64,000 nt of DNA from Thermoflexus sp. (GCA_020724465.1 DYGX01000013.1:68032-132031), one strand, 5' to 3'. Shown: positions 8,727-17,278, numbered from the stretch's first letter. Translations and numbers: made by a program. The notes: generated from the letters alone by a model not told the origin.

Positions 8727-8743
8727 TGGGGCGCTGTGCCCCA
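8727..8743 (-). terminator. Hairpin between gntR and korA
   Basis: TGGGGC and GCCCCA flank a 5-nt loop. The hairpin follows the gntR stop by about 58 bp. The T-tract is weak (AACTTTCC), so it may be only a partial terminator. Confidence 0.4.
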
Positions 8744-8800
8744 CGGGTGATCATCCTTCGATACGCGCCACCTTTTTTTGCCTAATCTTTTGGCCTGCAC

Positions 8801-9541
8801 TCACTCGAAAATACTGAAGGTATAGCTGGTGGGGCTGGCTGCCTGCTCAGTCTCGCGCTCCGCGGACTCGTCAGCCGTCGGCGTGGCATAGCGCAGCAGC
8901 GCCATATGCTCCTGAAGCAGACGTCGCCCGCCTTCATAGTCTCCGCGCGCCACACAGTCCACCATCCGCTCGTGATAGGCCCACACCGCGCGGTGATAGC
9001 TCAGCGGTGCGTGGAGCGCGATCCCAAATGTCTTGTAGGCCGTCCAGTAGGCCGCCAGCAGCCCCTGCACAAACGGGTTGGCCAGATGCCGGAAGAACAG
9101 CAGATGCAGCTGGCAGTGTTCCTCGACAGGCACCTCAATCGGGACGTGCGTCAGCTTTTCGGCGGCGCGGTCGAGGATCTGGCGCAGGGCCAGCACGTCG
9201 TCGGGGGTCAGGCAGGCGACGGCTTCCGTCCAATAGCTCAATTCCAGGTGTTTGCGCAGATCGGCGAAGTGATGGAAATGGGCAGGGTCCTGGCCGATGG
9301 CGTACAGGACGCTGAGCGTCGCCGCCGGGGTGAAGTCATACGCCTGCACCAGCGAGCCGGTGCGCGGCTTGACCTGAACCAGGCCGAGCGTGCGGGCGAC
9401 CTCCAGCTCCTCGCGGACCTTGCTGACACTGACGTTCAACTCGGCGCTCAGCTCGGTCAATGTCGGAAGGCGATCGCCGGGCTGCACCTGGCGGTCAACG
9501 ATGTACTGCAACAGATCTGAATCCAGCTTGACAGCGGGCAT
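8801..9541 (-). CDS. GntR-family (FadR/FCD-type) transcriptional regulator
   Basis: 246 residues. The N-terminal winged helix-turn-helix covers about residues 5-65 (LQYIVDRQVQPGDRLPTLTE, then LNVSVSKVREELEVARTLGL and VQVKPRTGSLV). The helical FCD-type effector domain has DLRKHLELSYWTEAVA and histidines in EEHCQLHLLFFRHL and YHERMVDCVARGDYEGGRR, which commonly bind a metal and an organic acid. Being upstream of korAB-sucCD it probably senses a carboxylic acid and controls these genes and itself. GATCAATC repeats overlie its own start region. Confidence 0.88.
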   Translation of the reverse strand: MPAVKLDSDLLQYIVDRQVQPGDRLPTLTELSAELNVSVSKVREELEVARTLGLVQVKPRTGSLVQAYDFTPAATLSVLYAIGQDPAHFHHFADLRKHLELSYWTEAVACLTPDDVLALRQILDRAAEKLTHVPIEVPVEEHCQLHLLFFRHLANPFVQGLLAAYWTAYKTFGIALHAPLSYHRAVWAYHERMVDCVARGDYEGGRRLLQEHMALLRYATPTADESAERETEQAASPTSYTFSIFE

Positions 9542-9569
9542 ATGAGCCGATCCACCACGCGCCCGGTCC

Positions 9570-9604
9570 GATCAATCATCTGATCAATCGGATCAATCTG
9601 ATCG
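9570..9604 (-). promoter_or_regulatory. Putative GntR operator: three GATCAATC copies
   Basis: GATCAATC occurs at 9570, 9582 and 9591, with a partial GATCG at 9600. The cluster lies just downstream of the predicted -10 box of gntR, a position that suits autorepression. Which protein binds is inferred from position only. Confidence 0.5.
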
Positions 9605-9612
9605 TTGTCGAT

Positions 9613-9641
9613 AGTATAGGCCAACGCGCGACACAGGGCAA
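9613..9641 (-). promoter_or_regulatory. Promoter of gntR
   Basis: TTGCCC (9641-9636), a 17-bp spacer, and TATACT (9618-9613). The predicted start of transcription is near 9606, at the edge of the GATCAATC cluster. Confidence 0.65.
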
Positions 9642-9709
9642 GGGGAAAAGGACATTTGTCGCCAAAAGAGGGAAGAACGTCAGTTTTGTCAGTTTTCCGG
9701 GACCATCGC

Positions 9710-10165
9710 TCAGCGGTCGGCGTTGGGGGGGCGCCAGGCGCGATAGCGATCGTTGCTGTGTTCGGCGGCTGCCGTGGCAGGCGGCTCCGGCGCGCTGGCG
9801 GGCGCGGGGTAGTTCTCCCCGTCCGCCGCGGCGGCAGGCTTGCGGGCCGGGGATAGCTCGTCGTCGCGCGCCAGTGACTCGACAAAGCGCGCCGAATCGG
9901 CCACCAGGCGACGCGGCGAGGTCGCCCGGCGGAACTCCGACGCGCCCTGGCCCAGCTCGCGCGTGACATCCATCAGCTCTTTGCCCTCTGGCCCCAGCTC
10001 CGTCTCGATGTCCTTGACGAACTCGGCCCACATTTCGCGCATCTGCCGGACGTAGCGTCCCGCCTGACGCGCCCACTTGGCTGTGTTCTCCGGCCCGCCG
10101 ATGATGAACAGCACCAGCGCGATGATGATCATCTCCGCGACGCCGACACCGAAGATCCCGTCCAT
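9710..10165 (-). CDS. Sec-independent protein translocase TatA/TatB-family protein
   Basis: 151 residues. One N-terminal membrane helix (VAEMIIIALVLFIIGG), a short hinge (GPENTAKWARQAGRYV), an amphipathic helix continuing to about residue 110, and a flexible Ala/Pro-rich tail. This is the TatA/TatB layout; the length fits TatB. The usual FGP motif after the helix is GGP here. It would help export folded proteins with twin-arginine signals; one clear candidate client is the binding protein at 41713. No TatC is nearby. Confidence 0.85.
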   Translation of the reverse strand: MDGIFGVGVAEMIIIALVLFIIGGPENTAKWARQAGRYVRQMREMWAEFVKDIETELGPEGKELMDVTRELGQGASEFRRATSPRRLVADSARFVESLARDDELSPARKPAAAADGENYPAPASAPEPPATAAAEHSNDRYRAWRPPNADR

Positions 10166-10201
10166 CCCTGCCTCGATCTAGTCAACCGCCCGCTGTCTAC
10201 T

Positions 10202-11152
10202 TTAGCGCGTGGCAGGCTTTTTTTCCACCGGTCGCTCCAGCGTTGCCAACGCGATCCCGGCCAGCACCAGCGCCGTCCCCGCCAGTTGGAGCGGGACCGG
10301 CCACTCGCCCAGGAAGGCGATCGCCAGCAGGCCGCTGCCGATCGGCTCGCCGAGCACCACCAGGCTGACATACGCCGCCGGGAAATAGCCCAGCGCGAAA
10401 TTGAGCGACGAGTGCCCGATAAGCTGCGGGACCAGCCCCAGCAACACCATCCACACATACGTTTCGGGCGGGAATCCGGCGAGGGGCAGGCCGGCCGCCA
10501 CGACCGTGACGACCAGCAAAATCGCGGCGGTGCTGTAGACCAGCCAGATGTAGAGCACCACGCTCAGCCGGGCGCGCAGCCGCCGCCCCAGGATGAAATA
10601 GATCGCTGCCGCCCACGCCCCGACCAGCGCCAGCGCGTTGCCCAGCAGCGGGTCATGGCGCGTCGGCGGAGCGCCCGCCTCGCCGCTCAGGCCGACGATC
10701 ACGCCGCCGGCCAGTGCGACCGCGATGCCCAGCGCCGTCTGCCGCCCGATCGCCTCGCGCAGCACCAGCGGCGATGCCAGCGCCACCCACAGCGGCGCGG
10801 TTGTCACGATGGTCACGCTGTTGACCACCGCCGTGTATTCCAGCGACGAGATCCAGGTCGCAAAATGGATGCCTAGAACCAGCCCGGCCACCAGCGCCCA
10901 TTTCAGATCGCTCAGGGCGATGCGGCGCAGCTCGTCGCGGTGGCGTGCCAGCACAACCGGCGTCAGCACCAGCGCGGCGACGCTCATGCGCACCGCCGCC
11001 AGCACCAGCGAAGGCGCGTCCGCCCCCTGCGCCAGCCGGATGAAAATCGCGGCGGTGGAAACGGCGAACACACCGAGCACCAGCGCCGCGTAGGGCCGCC
11101 AGGCCGGGATCGCCGCGCGAGAAGGCTGCACCTGTGCCTGTTCAGTCGTCAT
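10202..11152 (-). CDS. EamA/DMT-family membrane transporter
   Basis: About 316 residues with ten hydrophobic segments in two EamA halves (for example LVLGVFAVSTAAIFIRLAQG in the first and NALALVGAWAAAIYFILGRR in the second). This is the drug/metabolite transporter type that exports amino acids or other small molecules. The ATG at 11152 (MTTEQAQVQPS) is preferred over an upstream TTG because GAGG precedes it. The substrate is unknown. A second, separate EamA gene is at 54123. Confidence 0.88.
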   Translation of the reverse strand: MTTEQAQVQPSRAAIPAWRPYAALVLGVFAVSTAAIFIRLAQGADAPSLVLAAVRMSVAALVLTPVVLARHRDELRRIALSDLKWALVAGLVLGIHFATWISSLEYTAVVNSVTIVTTAPLWVALASPLVLREAIGRQTALGIAVALAGGVIVGLSGEAGAPPTRHDPLLGNALALVGAWAAAIYFILGRRLRARLSVVLYIWLVYSTAAILLVVTVVAAGLPLAGFPPETYVWMVLLGLVPQLIGHSSLNFALGYFPAAYVSLVVLGEPIGSGLLAIAFLGEWPVPLQLAGTALVLAGIALATLERPVEKKPATR

Positions 11153-11305
11153 GTGGCAAGCCTCGGATGTCTCACCCAACGGGTCAGCAGGATCGCCGGG
11201 CAGAATCTGGCCCCCGGCCTCTCGCCGCGCGCGGCAAGGGAAACAAGGCGGACGCCAGAGGGTCAGGCTGCTGGGCGCGGCAAACGCCTGCGACGAATAC
11301 AGGCG

Positions 11306-11334
11306 ATTGTCTCACGTTCGGCGCGGACGATCAA
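11306..11334 (-). promoter_or_regulatory. Possible promoter of the DMT gene
   Basis: TTGATC (11334-11329), a 17-bp spacer, and GACAAT (11311-11306). A small hairpin, CGCCTG with CAGGCG around a 9-nt loop (about 11283-11303), follows in the leader. Confidence 0.45.
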
Positions 11335-11347
11335 GAAGGGGCCGCGG

Positions 11348-12160
11348 TCAGAACACGCGAACGTGGTGTTCGTGGCTGTTGGCGCCGTTGGTACGGCGCG
11401 GCATCACCGCCCGCGCGACGCGGTCCGCGTTGTAGATGACTTCGACCGGCATGTCGTAGGCGTGCGAGAGCGTGTCCTCGGTCAGCACCGACGCGGGCGA
11501 GCCGTCTGCCACGACCCGCCCGCCCTTCATCACAATCACCTGCTGCGCGTAGAGCAGCGCGCTGTTGGGGTTGTGCGACGAGATCACGAACGAGACGCTC
11601 TGCTCGGCCAGCGCGACGACCGTTTCCAGCACCAGCCGCTGGTTGCGCGGGTCGAGGTGCGCGGTTGGCTCGTCCAGCAGCAGGACGTCGGTCTGTTGGG
11701 CCAGCCCGCGCGCGATCATCGCCAGTTGCCGCTCGCCGCCCGACAGGTCGGTATACGCGCGGTGGCGCAAGTGCGACAGGCCGACCTGCTCGATCGCCTC
11801 GTCCGCGATCTCATAATCGGCGCGGCCCGGCGTGCCGAGCAGCTTGAGGTACGGCGTGCGGCCCATCAGCACCAGCTCGCGCACGGTGTAGGCAAAGACG
11901 GGTATGTGAAGCTGAGGCACCAGCCCGACGCGCTGCGCCCGCTGGTGCGAGGGGAGATGGTGCACGTTCTGCCCATCCAGCCGCACCTCGCCACGCTGCG
12001 GGGCGCGCACCCCGCCCAGGATTTCGAGCAGCGTGGTCTTGCCGCAGCCGTTGTGCCCCAACAGGTAAACGACCGTCTTGCCGGGCACGGTCAGGCTGAC
12101 GCCCTGCAACACGGGCTGATCCGCAACGTACGCGTAGTGGATATTCCTCGCCTCGAGCAT
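11348..12160 (-). CDS. ABC importer ATP-binding protein, FepC/BtuD type
   Basis: 270 residues. Walker A GHNGCGKTTL, signature LSGGERQLAMIARGLAQ, Walker B VLLLDEPTAHLD, switch histidine in SFVISSHNPNSA. It energises uptake of an iron-siderophore, cobalamin or similar chelate through the neighbouring permease. The ATG at 12160 overlaps the permease stop as TGATG; an in-frame ATG at 12169 is the alternative. The order padR, binding protein, permease, ATPase is a complete importer. The ligand is not known. Confidence 0.92.
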   Translation of the reverse strand: MLEARNIHYAYVADQPVLQGVSLTVPGKTVVYLLGHNGCGKTTLLEILGGVRAPQRGEVRLDGQNVHHLPSHQRAQRVGLVPQLHIPVFAYTVRELVLMGRTPYLKLLGTPGRADYEIADEAIEQVGLSHLRHRAYTDLSGGERQLAMIARGLAQQTDVLLLDEPTAHLDPRNQRLVLETVVALAEQSVSFVISSHNPNSALLYAQQVIVMKGGRVVADGSPASVLTEDTLSHAYDMPVEVIYNADRVARAVMPRRTNGANSHEHHVRVF

Positions 12161-13224
12161 CACTTCCATCCCGTCTTGTTGATGCGCAGGATCACGAGCA
12201 GCAGCGGCACACCCACCAGCCCGGTGAAAACCCCCAGCGGGACTTCCGTCGCCCACAGCGTGCGCGAGAGCGTATCGATCACCAGCAGAAACGACGCGCC
12301 CATCGCCATCGTGGCCGGGATCAGGCGCTGGTGATCGGGGCCGACCAGCGTCCGTGCCGCGTGCGGGATCACCAGCCCGACCCACCCGATCACGCCGCCG
12401 ACCGAGACCGCGACCGAGGTCATCAGCGTGCTGAACAGGATGATCAGCAGCTTGAGGCGCGCGGGGTTCAGGCCCAGCGCCAACGCCTCGTGATCGCCCA
12501 GCGACAGCACGTTCAGCCGCCAGCGCATGGCCCACATAAACACCATCCCGGCCAGGCTGATGATGGCCAGGAGCGGCACATCCGCCAGTGTGACATCCGT
12601 CAGCCCGCCGAGCAGCCAATAGGTGATCGCGGGCAGGCTGTCCAGCGGGTCGGCGATGTACTTGAGGACAGACGTCAGCGACCCGAAGAACGAGCCGATC
12701 AGAATGCCGACCAGCGTCAGCACCAGCAGCGGCGCGCTGTAGTACAGCCGGCTGATGCTATAGGCCAGCAGCACGGCCAGCAGCCCAAACCCAAACGCCG
12801 AGAGCTGCACAATCCCCGCCCCGGCAGACAGCAGCAGCGCCAGCGCCGCGCCGAAACCCGCCCCACTGGTAACGCCGAGGATATTCGAGTCCACCAGCGG
12901 GTTGCGGAAGATGCCCTGGAACGCCACACCGGTCACGGCCAGGTTGGCGCCGATCAACAGCGCGGCGGTGATGCGCGGCAGCCGGATGCGCGTGACCACG
13001 TTGTAGACCAGGTCCGGCTGCGCGCCCGCCTCAGGCGGATCGACCACGAAGCGCACCAGCGCGTCGATCACCTCGCCCGGTGCGATCGGGTAGCGCCCCA
13101 GGCCGATGGTGTACACGGCCAGCGGGAGCGGGATCAGCAGCACCAGCCAATAGAGCAGAAGCTGGCGCTGCTGCACCGAAAACGGTAGGCGAACAGCCAC
13201 GCGCTGGCTGAGCGTCCGGATCAT
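12160..13224 (-). CDS. ABC importer permease, FecCD/BtuC type
   Basis: 354 residues with about ten membrane helices. Family motifs: RLPRITAALLIGANLAVTGV, FQGIFRNPLVDSNILGVTSG, and GVIGWVGLVIPHAARTLVGP (the ATPase-coupling loop). This is a complete BtuC/FecD-like subunit acting as a homodimer. Its ATG overlaps the binding protein stop by 4 bp (ATGA). Confidence 0.95.
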   Translation of the reverse strand: MIRTLSQRVAVRLPFSVQQRQLLLYWLVLLIPLPLAVYTIGLGRYPIAPGEVIDALVRFVVDPPEAGAQPDLVYNVVTRIRLPRITAALLIGANLAVTGVAFQGIFRNPLVDSNILGVTSGAGFGAALALLLSAGAGIVQLSAFGFGLLAVLLAYSISRLYYSAPLLVLTLVGILIGSFFGSLTSVLKYIADPLDSLPAITYWLLGGLTDVTLADVPLLAIISLAGMVFMWAMRWRLNVLSLGDHEALALGLNPARLKLLIILFSTLMTSVAVSVGGVIGWVGLVIPHAARTLVGPDHQRLIPATMAMGASFLLVIDTLSRTLWATEVPLGVFTGLVGVPLLLVILRINKTGWK

Positions 13225-14663
13225 GAGCAGAGTGTGCTCGCTTCCTCTGCCGTGATGGCATACTCGTAAAAGCGGTTGTAGAACTCGGTCGTCAGCGCCT
13301 GGCAGTCGAGGTCAAGCTGGCCCGGATAGAGCTTGTTCGCCATCCAGATGATCCCGATGATCGAGTCCGGCGCGGGGATATCCAGCGGCCCGGTCAGGCG
13401 CGGGAGCTGGATCACGTTGCCTGATGCCACGGCCTGGATCGGCGCCCACTGCGGGTCTTCGGTGAAAGCTTCGACCGACGCGCCGCCGTAGGTCGGGACA
13501 AAGATCACGTCCGGGTTCCAGGTGTAGATCTGCTCCAGGTTGACGTTCTGCCAGCCGCTGCCGGGCGCGTCCTTGCTGACAGACACGCCGCCCGCCGCCT
13601 CGATCATCGCAGTCTGGTACATGCCGCCGCTGGCAACGCGCAGCGGCTCGGTGCCGGTGAACAGCACCCTGGTCGGGTTCTCCACGCCGGCCATCTGCGC
13701 GCGGATCGAACTCAACACCTCATCGTAGAACGCGTTGAACTGCGCGGCGCGATAGGCCGCGTCTGGGCCGAAGACCGCCCCGACCAGCGCCACCGCTTCC
13801 TTGAGCCGCTCCGGCGTCTCACCCTCGAAGCGCAGGATCGGCACCCCCAGCTCGCCCGCGGCATCCAGCCAGGCTGTGCGGGTGCTGGTCAGCAGCAGAT
13901 CCGGTTCCACCGCTGCGATCTCTTCCAGGTTGCTCTCGCCCTGGCTCATGGAGCTGATCCGCTGCGAGATCTCGTCGAAGCGCGGATCCAGGCGCGTCAT
14001 GGCGGCGATGGATTGCGCGTCGCGGATGCCAATGTAGTTGGCGGCAACCAGCCGGTCGCCCGCCCCCACGACGTAGACATAGAACGGGGCCACGCCATAA
14101 GCGGACACGACGCGCCGCACCGGCTGCGGCACGGTGACTGTCATCCCTGCCTGGTCGGTGACCGTTACCTCAGACGGCAGCAGCCCCAACTCGATCGCCA
14201 CCTGCTGGCCGTCCGGCCCGGTTATCCACTTGAGGAAGTCGCGCGCGGCGGCAGCCGGCGCGGAGAGGTCGTCCCCGCAGTCCTCGCTGGACAGATAGCG
14301 CCCGGCCAGATCGGGTAGCAGCATGCGGACCGCGCCGATCGCGCCGCACTCGTACGCGACGGGCAGATCGTCGGGCATTTCGCCCGTTATCAGCAGGACG
14401 TTCTCGCCCAGCCGATCCAGCAACTCAGCGGTGGGGGCATAGGTGACGTCGAAGACCGCGCCGGGATGCTGCGCGCCATAGGCGGCCATCCAGGCGTCCA
14501 CAATCTCGCGTGCGGACTCATCGGCCAGCGCGGTGACGACGATCTCTTGCCCCTGGGCGATTGAGGTGGCAGGCAGTGCCGCGCCCAGCAGCATTGCCCC
14601 GACCAGCAGGCTCAGCCAGACCGCTTTCAGAGTTCGCGTGTTGAACATCCGTGAGGGTACCAT
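13221..14663 (-). CDS. ABC importer binding protein with an extra N-terminal binding-protein segment
   Basis: 480 residues, clearly longer than the about 300-350 of BtuF/FepB relatives. Signal peptide at about residues 10-37. Residues 39-165 look like part of a ModA/PstS-type (class II) binding protein: ADESAREIVDAWMAAYG at the start and FLKWITGPDGQQVAIELGLL at the end. Residues about 168-480 are the class III domain: TVTVPQPVRRVVSAYGVAPF, IAAVEPDLLLTSTRT, and NPDVIFVPTYGGASVEAF. GGAGG lies 12 bp before the ATG at 14663; a second ATG at 14648 has no such site. It would bind a metal chelate or corrinoid outside the membrane; what the extra segment does is unknown. Confidence 0.85.
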   Translation of the reverse strand: MVPSRMFNTRTLKAVWLSLLVGAMLLGAALPATSIAQGQEIVVTALADESAREIVDAWMAAYGAQHPGAVFDVTYAPTAELLDRLGENVLLITGEMPDDLPVAYECGAIGAVRMLLPDLAGRYLSSEDCGDDLSAPAAAARDFLKWITGPDGQQVAIELGLLPSEVTVTDQAGMTVTVPQPVRRVVSAYGVAPFYVYVVGAGDRLVAANYIGIRDAQSIAAMTRLDPRFDEISQRISSMSQGESNLEEIAAVEPDLLLTSTRTAWLDAAGELGVPILRFEGETPERLKEAVALVGAVFGPDAAYRAAQFNAFYDEVLSSIRAQMAGVENPTRVLFTGTEPLRVASGGMYQTAMIEAAGGVSVSKDAPGSGWQNVNLEQIYTWNPDVIFVPTYGGASVEAFTEDPQWAPIQAVASGNVIQLPRLTGPLDIPAPDSIIGIIWMANKLYPGQLDLDCQALTTEFYNRFYEYAITAEEASTLCS

Positions 14664-14714
14664 GCGACAAAGAAGCCTCCGAAAAGTGTATAACCAGAAA
14701 GGAAAAAAACCGGA

Positions 14715-15248
14715 TCACTCCTGGAGCTGGAGCACCGCCTCGCACAGATCCAGCCACTCGACAATCGCCTCGAGCTGTGCGCGCACCATCTCCAGTGCCA
14801 GATCGCCGACACGCCGCGGCGGCTGCTCGCGCCTGGCGCGCAGACCGTCCAGGCGGCGCTGGCAGGCGGCCCGCTGGCGGGCGATGATCGGTCCTGCCGG
14901 GCGCCCCAGCAGCCCCGCAATATACAACCGGCTCAAAAACTCGACCCGGATGCGCCGCAGGCTGGGCGACGGGCTTGGCTCGTCGAGCCAGGCGTCCAGC
15001 CGCGCCCGCCCCGCATCGGTCAGCGTGTACTCCGTGCGCGGAGGCGCGTCCGCACAGGCGATCTGCGTCCCGGCGATCAACCCCTGCTGTTCCAGCCGCT
15101 TCAGCACGGCGTAGAGCTGGCTGGTGCTGACATACCACACGTGCCCCAACTGGTCGGGGTCGCGGAACGCCTCGAGCAGTTGGTAGCCGTGCTGGCTGTG
15201 CGCGGCCAGCAAGCCGAGCAGGGTATCGTCCGGAGTCAGCTTGAGCAT
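14715..15248 (-). CDS. PadR-family transcriptional regulator
   Basis: 177 residues. Winged helix at about residues 7-75 (DTLLGLLAAHSQHGYQLLEA, VSTSQLYAVLKRLEQQGLIA, RTEYTLTDAGRARLDAWL), then a helical dimerisation region. It is first in a four-gene importer operon and probably represses it. A palindrome overlaps its -10 box. The promoter geometry predicts a transcript starting at the ATG itself. Confidence 0.9.
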   Translation of the reverse strand: MLKLTPDDTLLGLLAAHSQHGYQLLEAFRDPDQLGHVWYVSTSQLYAVLKRLEQQGLIAGTQIACADAPPRTEYTLTDAGRARLDAWLDEPSPSPSLRRIRVEFLSRLYIAGLLGRPAGPIIARQRAACQRRLDGLRARREQPPRRVGDLALEMVRAQLEAIVEWLDLCEAVLQLQE

Positions 15249-15252
15249 GACC

Positions 15253-15283
15253 CTATTCTATGGTGGAATAGCAGGGGTCGCAA
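15253..15283 (-). promoter_or_regulatory. padR promoter with overlapping palindromic operator
   Basis: TTGCGA (15283-15278), a 17-bp spacer, and TAGAAT (15260-15255), with only 6 bp to the padR ATG at 15248. Transcription would start at or next to the A of ATG, giving a leaderless mRNA. The palindrome CTATTC-N7-GAATAG (15253-15271) covers the -10 box and half of the spacer and is the likely PadR operator. Confidence 0.65.
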
Positions 15284-15349
15284 TAAATTGTGACATTTTT
15301 CGCAAAGAGTCCGGCGCAATGTCAGAGCGGGCGCGCAGGTAAAGGCCAG

Positions 15350-15411
15350 TCCCCTCACCCTGGCCCCTCGCCCTCTGCGCTTCGCTTCGGGAGACGGAGC
15401 CGGGGCGAGGG
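15350..15411. repeat. C/G-rich inverted repeat at the amylase 3' end
   Basis: CCCTCGCCC (15365-15373) and GGGCGAGGG (15403-15411) pair perfectly around a 29-nt loop. The element begins with CCCCTCACCCTGGCCCC, a form commonly seen as dispersed intergenic repeats in bacteria. It lies 2 bp after the stop of the GH13 gene and may act as its terminator. Confidence 0.55.
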
Positions 15412-15413
15412 AA

Positions 15414-17036
15414 TCAGGATCGCGTCGCGTGCCGCTCCTGAATCAGCGCGCGGTAAAACGCGAGCAGGTCGCGATCCTGGCGCTCATCCCAGATCATCGG
15501 CGCGCGGCTGGCTTCCAGCCCCCAGGCGTCGTGCCGGCTGGCGGTCTGGCTCAGGCCGATCTCGGTGCCGTAATAGATGATCGGCGGGCCGGGCAGGCGC
15601 ATCTGAAACGCCGCCGCCCGGCGCAGGGCCGCTGCGTCGCCCCCGGCGATGAACAGGAAGCGGTCCATATCGTGGTTGTCGAGGAAGGTCGGCAGCAGGA
15701 AGTCGTCCGGGAAGTAGGCCAGATGGCGCTCGACAAAACGCTCCAGATCGGCCTCGCTCCAGCGGCGCCAGGCAAAGGTCTTGCGCAGCGCATCGGCCAG
15801 ATGGAAGTCGATGCATGCGTCCAGCCGCCCGGCGTAGCGGCGCTGGGCGTCCGGCGTGTCGACCACCTCGCCCATGCAGAAAGCGTCCGTTTTCTCCAGC
15901 CTGCACGCCGCCCGGAAGTCCGCCCAGAAGTCCGGGCCGGGTCCGCTGGCGTAGTCGAGCCGGAAGCCGTCTACATCGAACTCGCGCAGCCAGAAGCGCG
16001 CCGCGTCGATCAGGTAGTCGCGCACGGGGGGATGCGCCCCGTTGAGGCTCGGCATACTCGGCACGCCGAAAAACGCGCGATAGCCGACGGGCGAGTCGTC
16101 GAAGTGGAACCACGCGCGGTATGGGCTGGCCGGGTCGCGCCGGGCATCCTCGAAGAACGGATGTGTGTTCGAGACATGGCTGCACGCGAAGTCGAGCAGC
16201 ACGCGAATGCCGCGCCTGTGCGCCGCCTCGACCACCGCGTGCAGCGCGTCGTCGCCGCCCAGCCGTGGCTCAACACACCGGTAATCGGTCGCGTCGTAGC
16301 CGTGCGGCGTCGGGCTGGGAAAGACCGGCGTCAGCCAGATACAGGTCGCGCCCAGCGCCGCGATGTAGTCCATTTTGTCGCGCACGCCCCACAGCGTCCC
16401 GCCGAAAAACCCGCGCAGATCGCCCGTCTGGAGCCACTCGCGCCCGTCGCCGGGATAGAAGCGGTCGACAAAGATCTCATAGATCACCGCCCGGCGCGCC
16501 CAGTCCGGCGGCGCGAGGCGGTCCACATGCAGCGTGAAAGTTTGCGTGCCGGGCGGGTCGTCAGGGCGCAGTTCGGGCAGCGGCTTCTGGCGGAAGTAGG
16601 CGGCGGCGGCCTGCTCGGTCCGCCACTGCGGATCGGGCCAGTCGGCGAAGATCTCCGGCTCATCGCCATGCCACGCCCCGATCCGGTAGCGGATCACCGT
16701 GCCTTCGGGCTGGGCGGGGATGGTCGCTTCCCACACCGCGACGTAGCCCCAGGCCAGCGTATCCCACTCCACCGCCACCTGCCGCAGCGGGATCGCCTGC
16801 CCAACCGTCGCCACGCCCCGCGATCCGTCGGGGATGCGCCCGTCGGTGGTGGTGTAGAGCGCGGCGTGCGTCACCGGGCGATCCACCCCGGCGCGGACGC
16901 GGATCGTGATCGCCTCGCCGGGGCGCGGATCGCCCGGCGTCAGATCGTGCGCGTGCTGCCAGCCCTGGCGCGCGGCGCGGTGATGAACCAGCTTCAATTC
17001 GTCGGTTGCCAGCGTCCCAAAGATGAAGTCTTCCAT
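15414..17036 (-). CDS. GH13 alpha-amylase family enzyme (neopullulanase/cyclomaltodextrinase-like)
   Basis: 540 residues from the ATG at 17036 (MEDFIFGTLATDELKLVHHR), preceded by AAGGA; the frame is open further upstream without family match. An N-terminal beta domain (about 1-125) precedes the catalytic barrel, which begins WARRAVIYEIFVDRFYPGDG. Conserved regions: DFACSHVSN, VDGFRLDYA (nucleophile Asp), FCMGEVVD (acid Glu) and FLDNHDMDRF (third Asp). No signal peptide, so it is probably cytoplasmic and hydrolyses maltodextrins or related alpha-glucans. Product specificity cannot be read. Confidence 0.9.
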   Translation of the reverse strand: MEDFIFGTLATDELKLVHHRAARQGWQHAHDLTPGDPRPGEAITIRVRAGVDRPVTHAALYTTTDGRIPDGSRGVATVGQAIPLRQVAVEWDTLAWGYVAVWEATIPAQPEGTVIRYRIGAWHGDEPEIFADWPDPQWRTEQAAAAYFRQKPLPELRPDDPPGTQTFTLHVDRLAPPDWARRAVIYEIFVDRFYPGDGREWLQTGDLRGFFGGTLWGVRDKMDYIAALGATCIWLTPVFPSPTPHGYDATDYRCVEPRLGGDDALHAVVEAAHRRGIRVLLDFACSHVSNTHPFFEDARRDPASPYRAWFHFDDSPVGYRAFFGVPSMPSLNGAHPPVRDYLIDAARFWLREFDVDGFRLDYASGPGPDFWADFRAACRLEKTDAFCMGEVVDTPDAQRRYAGRLDACIDFHLADALRKTFAWRRWSEADLERFVERHLAYFPDDFLLPTFLDNHDMDRFLFIAGGDAAALRRAAAFQMRLPGPPIIYYGTEIGLSQTASRHDAWGLEASRAPMIWDERQDRDLLAFYRALIQERHATRS

Positions 17037-17278
17037 ATCGTCATGTCCTTCGGCTGCAATCGGCTGACCAGCGGCGCACAAGGAGCCAAGCCAGGATTTG
17101 TGGATGTGCCGCACCTCCGCACCTCCATCAACAGACGAGCGCGGCTTCACACCATCCGCTCGCAACGCGCCGCTCCAGGCTTACGAGCATACTGCAACCG
17201 CACGCTGTCGCCTATTTTTCTTTGGGCAGAGCGGTGCTACACTCTCTGCGCGGTCTGGATCGGAGGGAGCACGTCGCT

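Noticed and set aside
9570..9604. Replication iterons or DnaA boxes
   Set aside because: Only three short copies, no dnaA/dnaN or rep gene, and the position at a promoter explains them better.
11180..11347. Cobalamin riboswitch near the BtuCD-like importer
   Set aside because: No B12-box (GCCACTG type) is seen, and the region is downstream of the importer genes on their strand.
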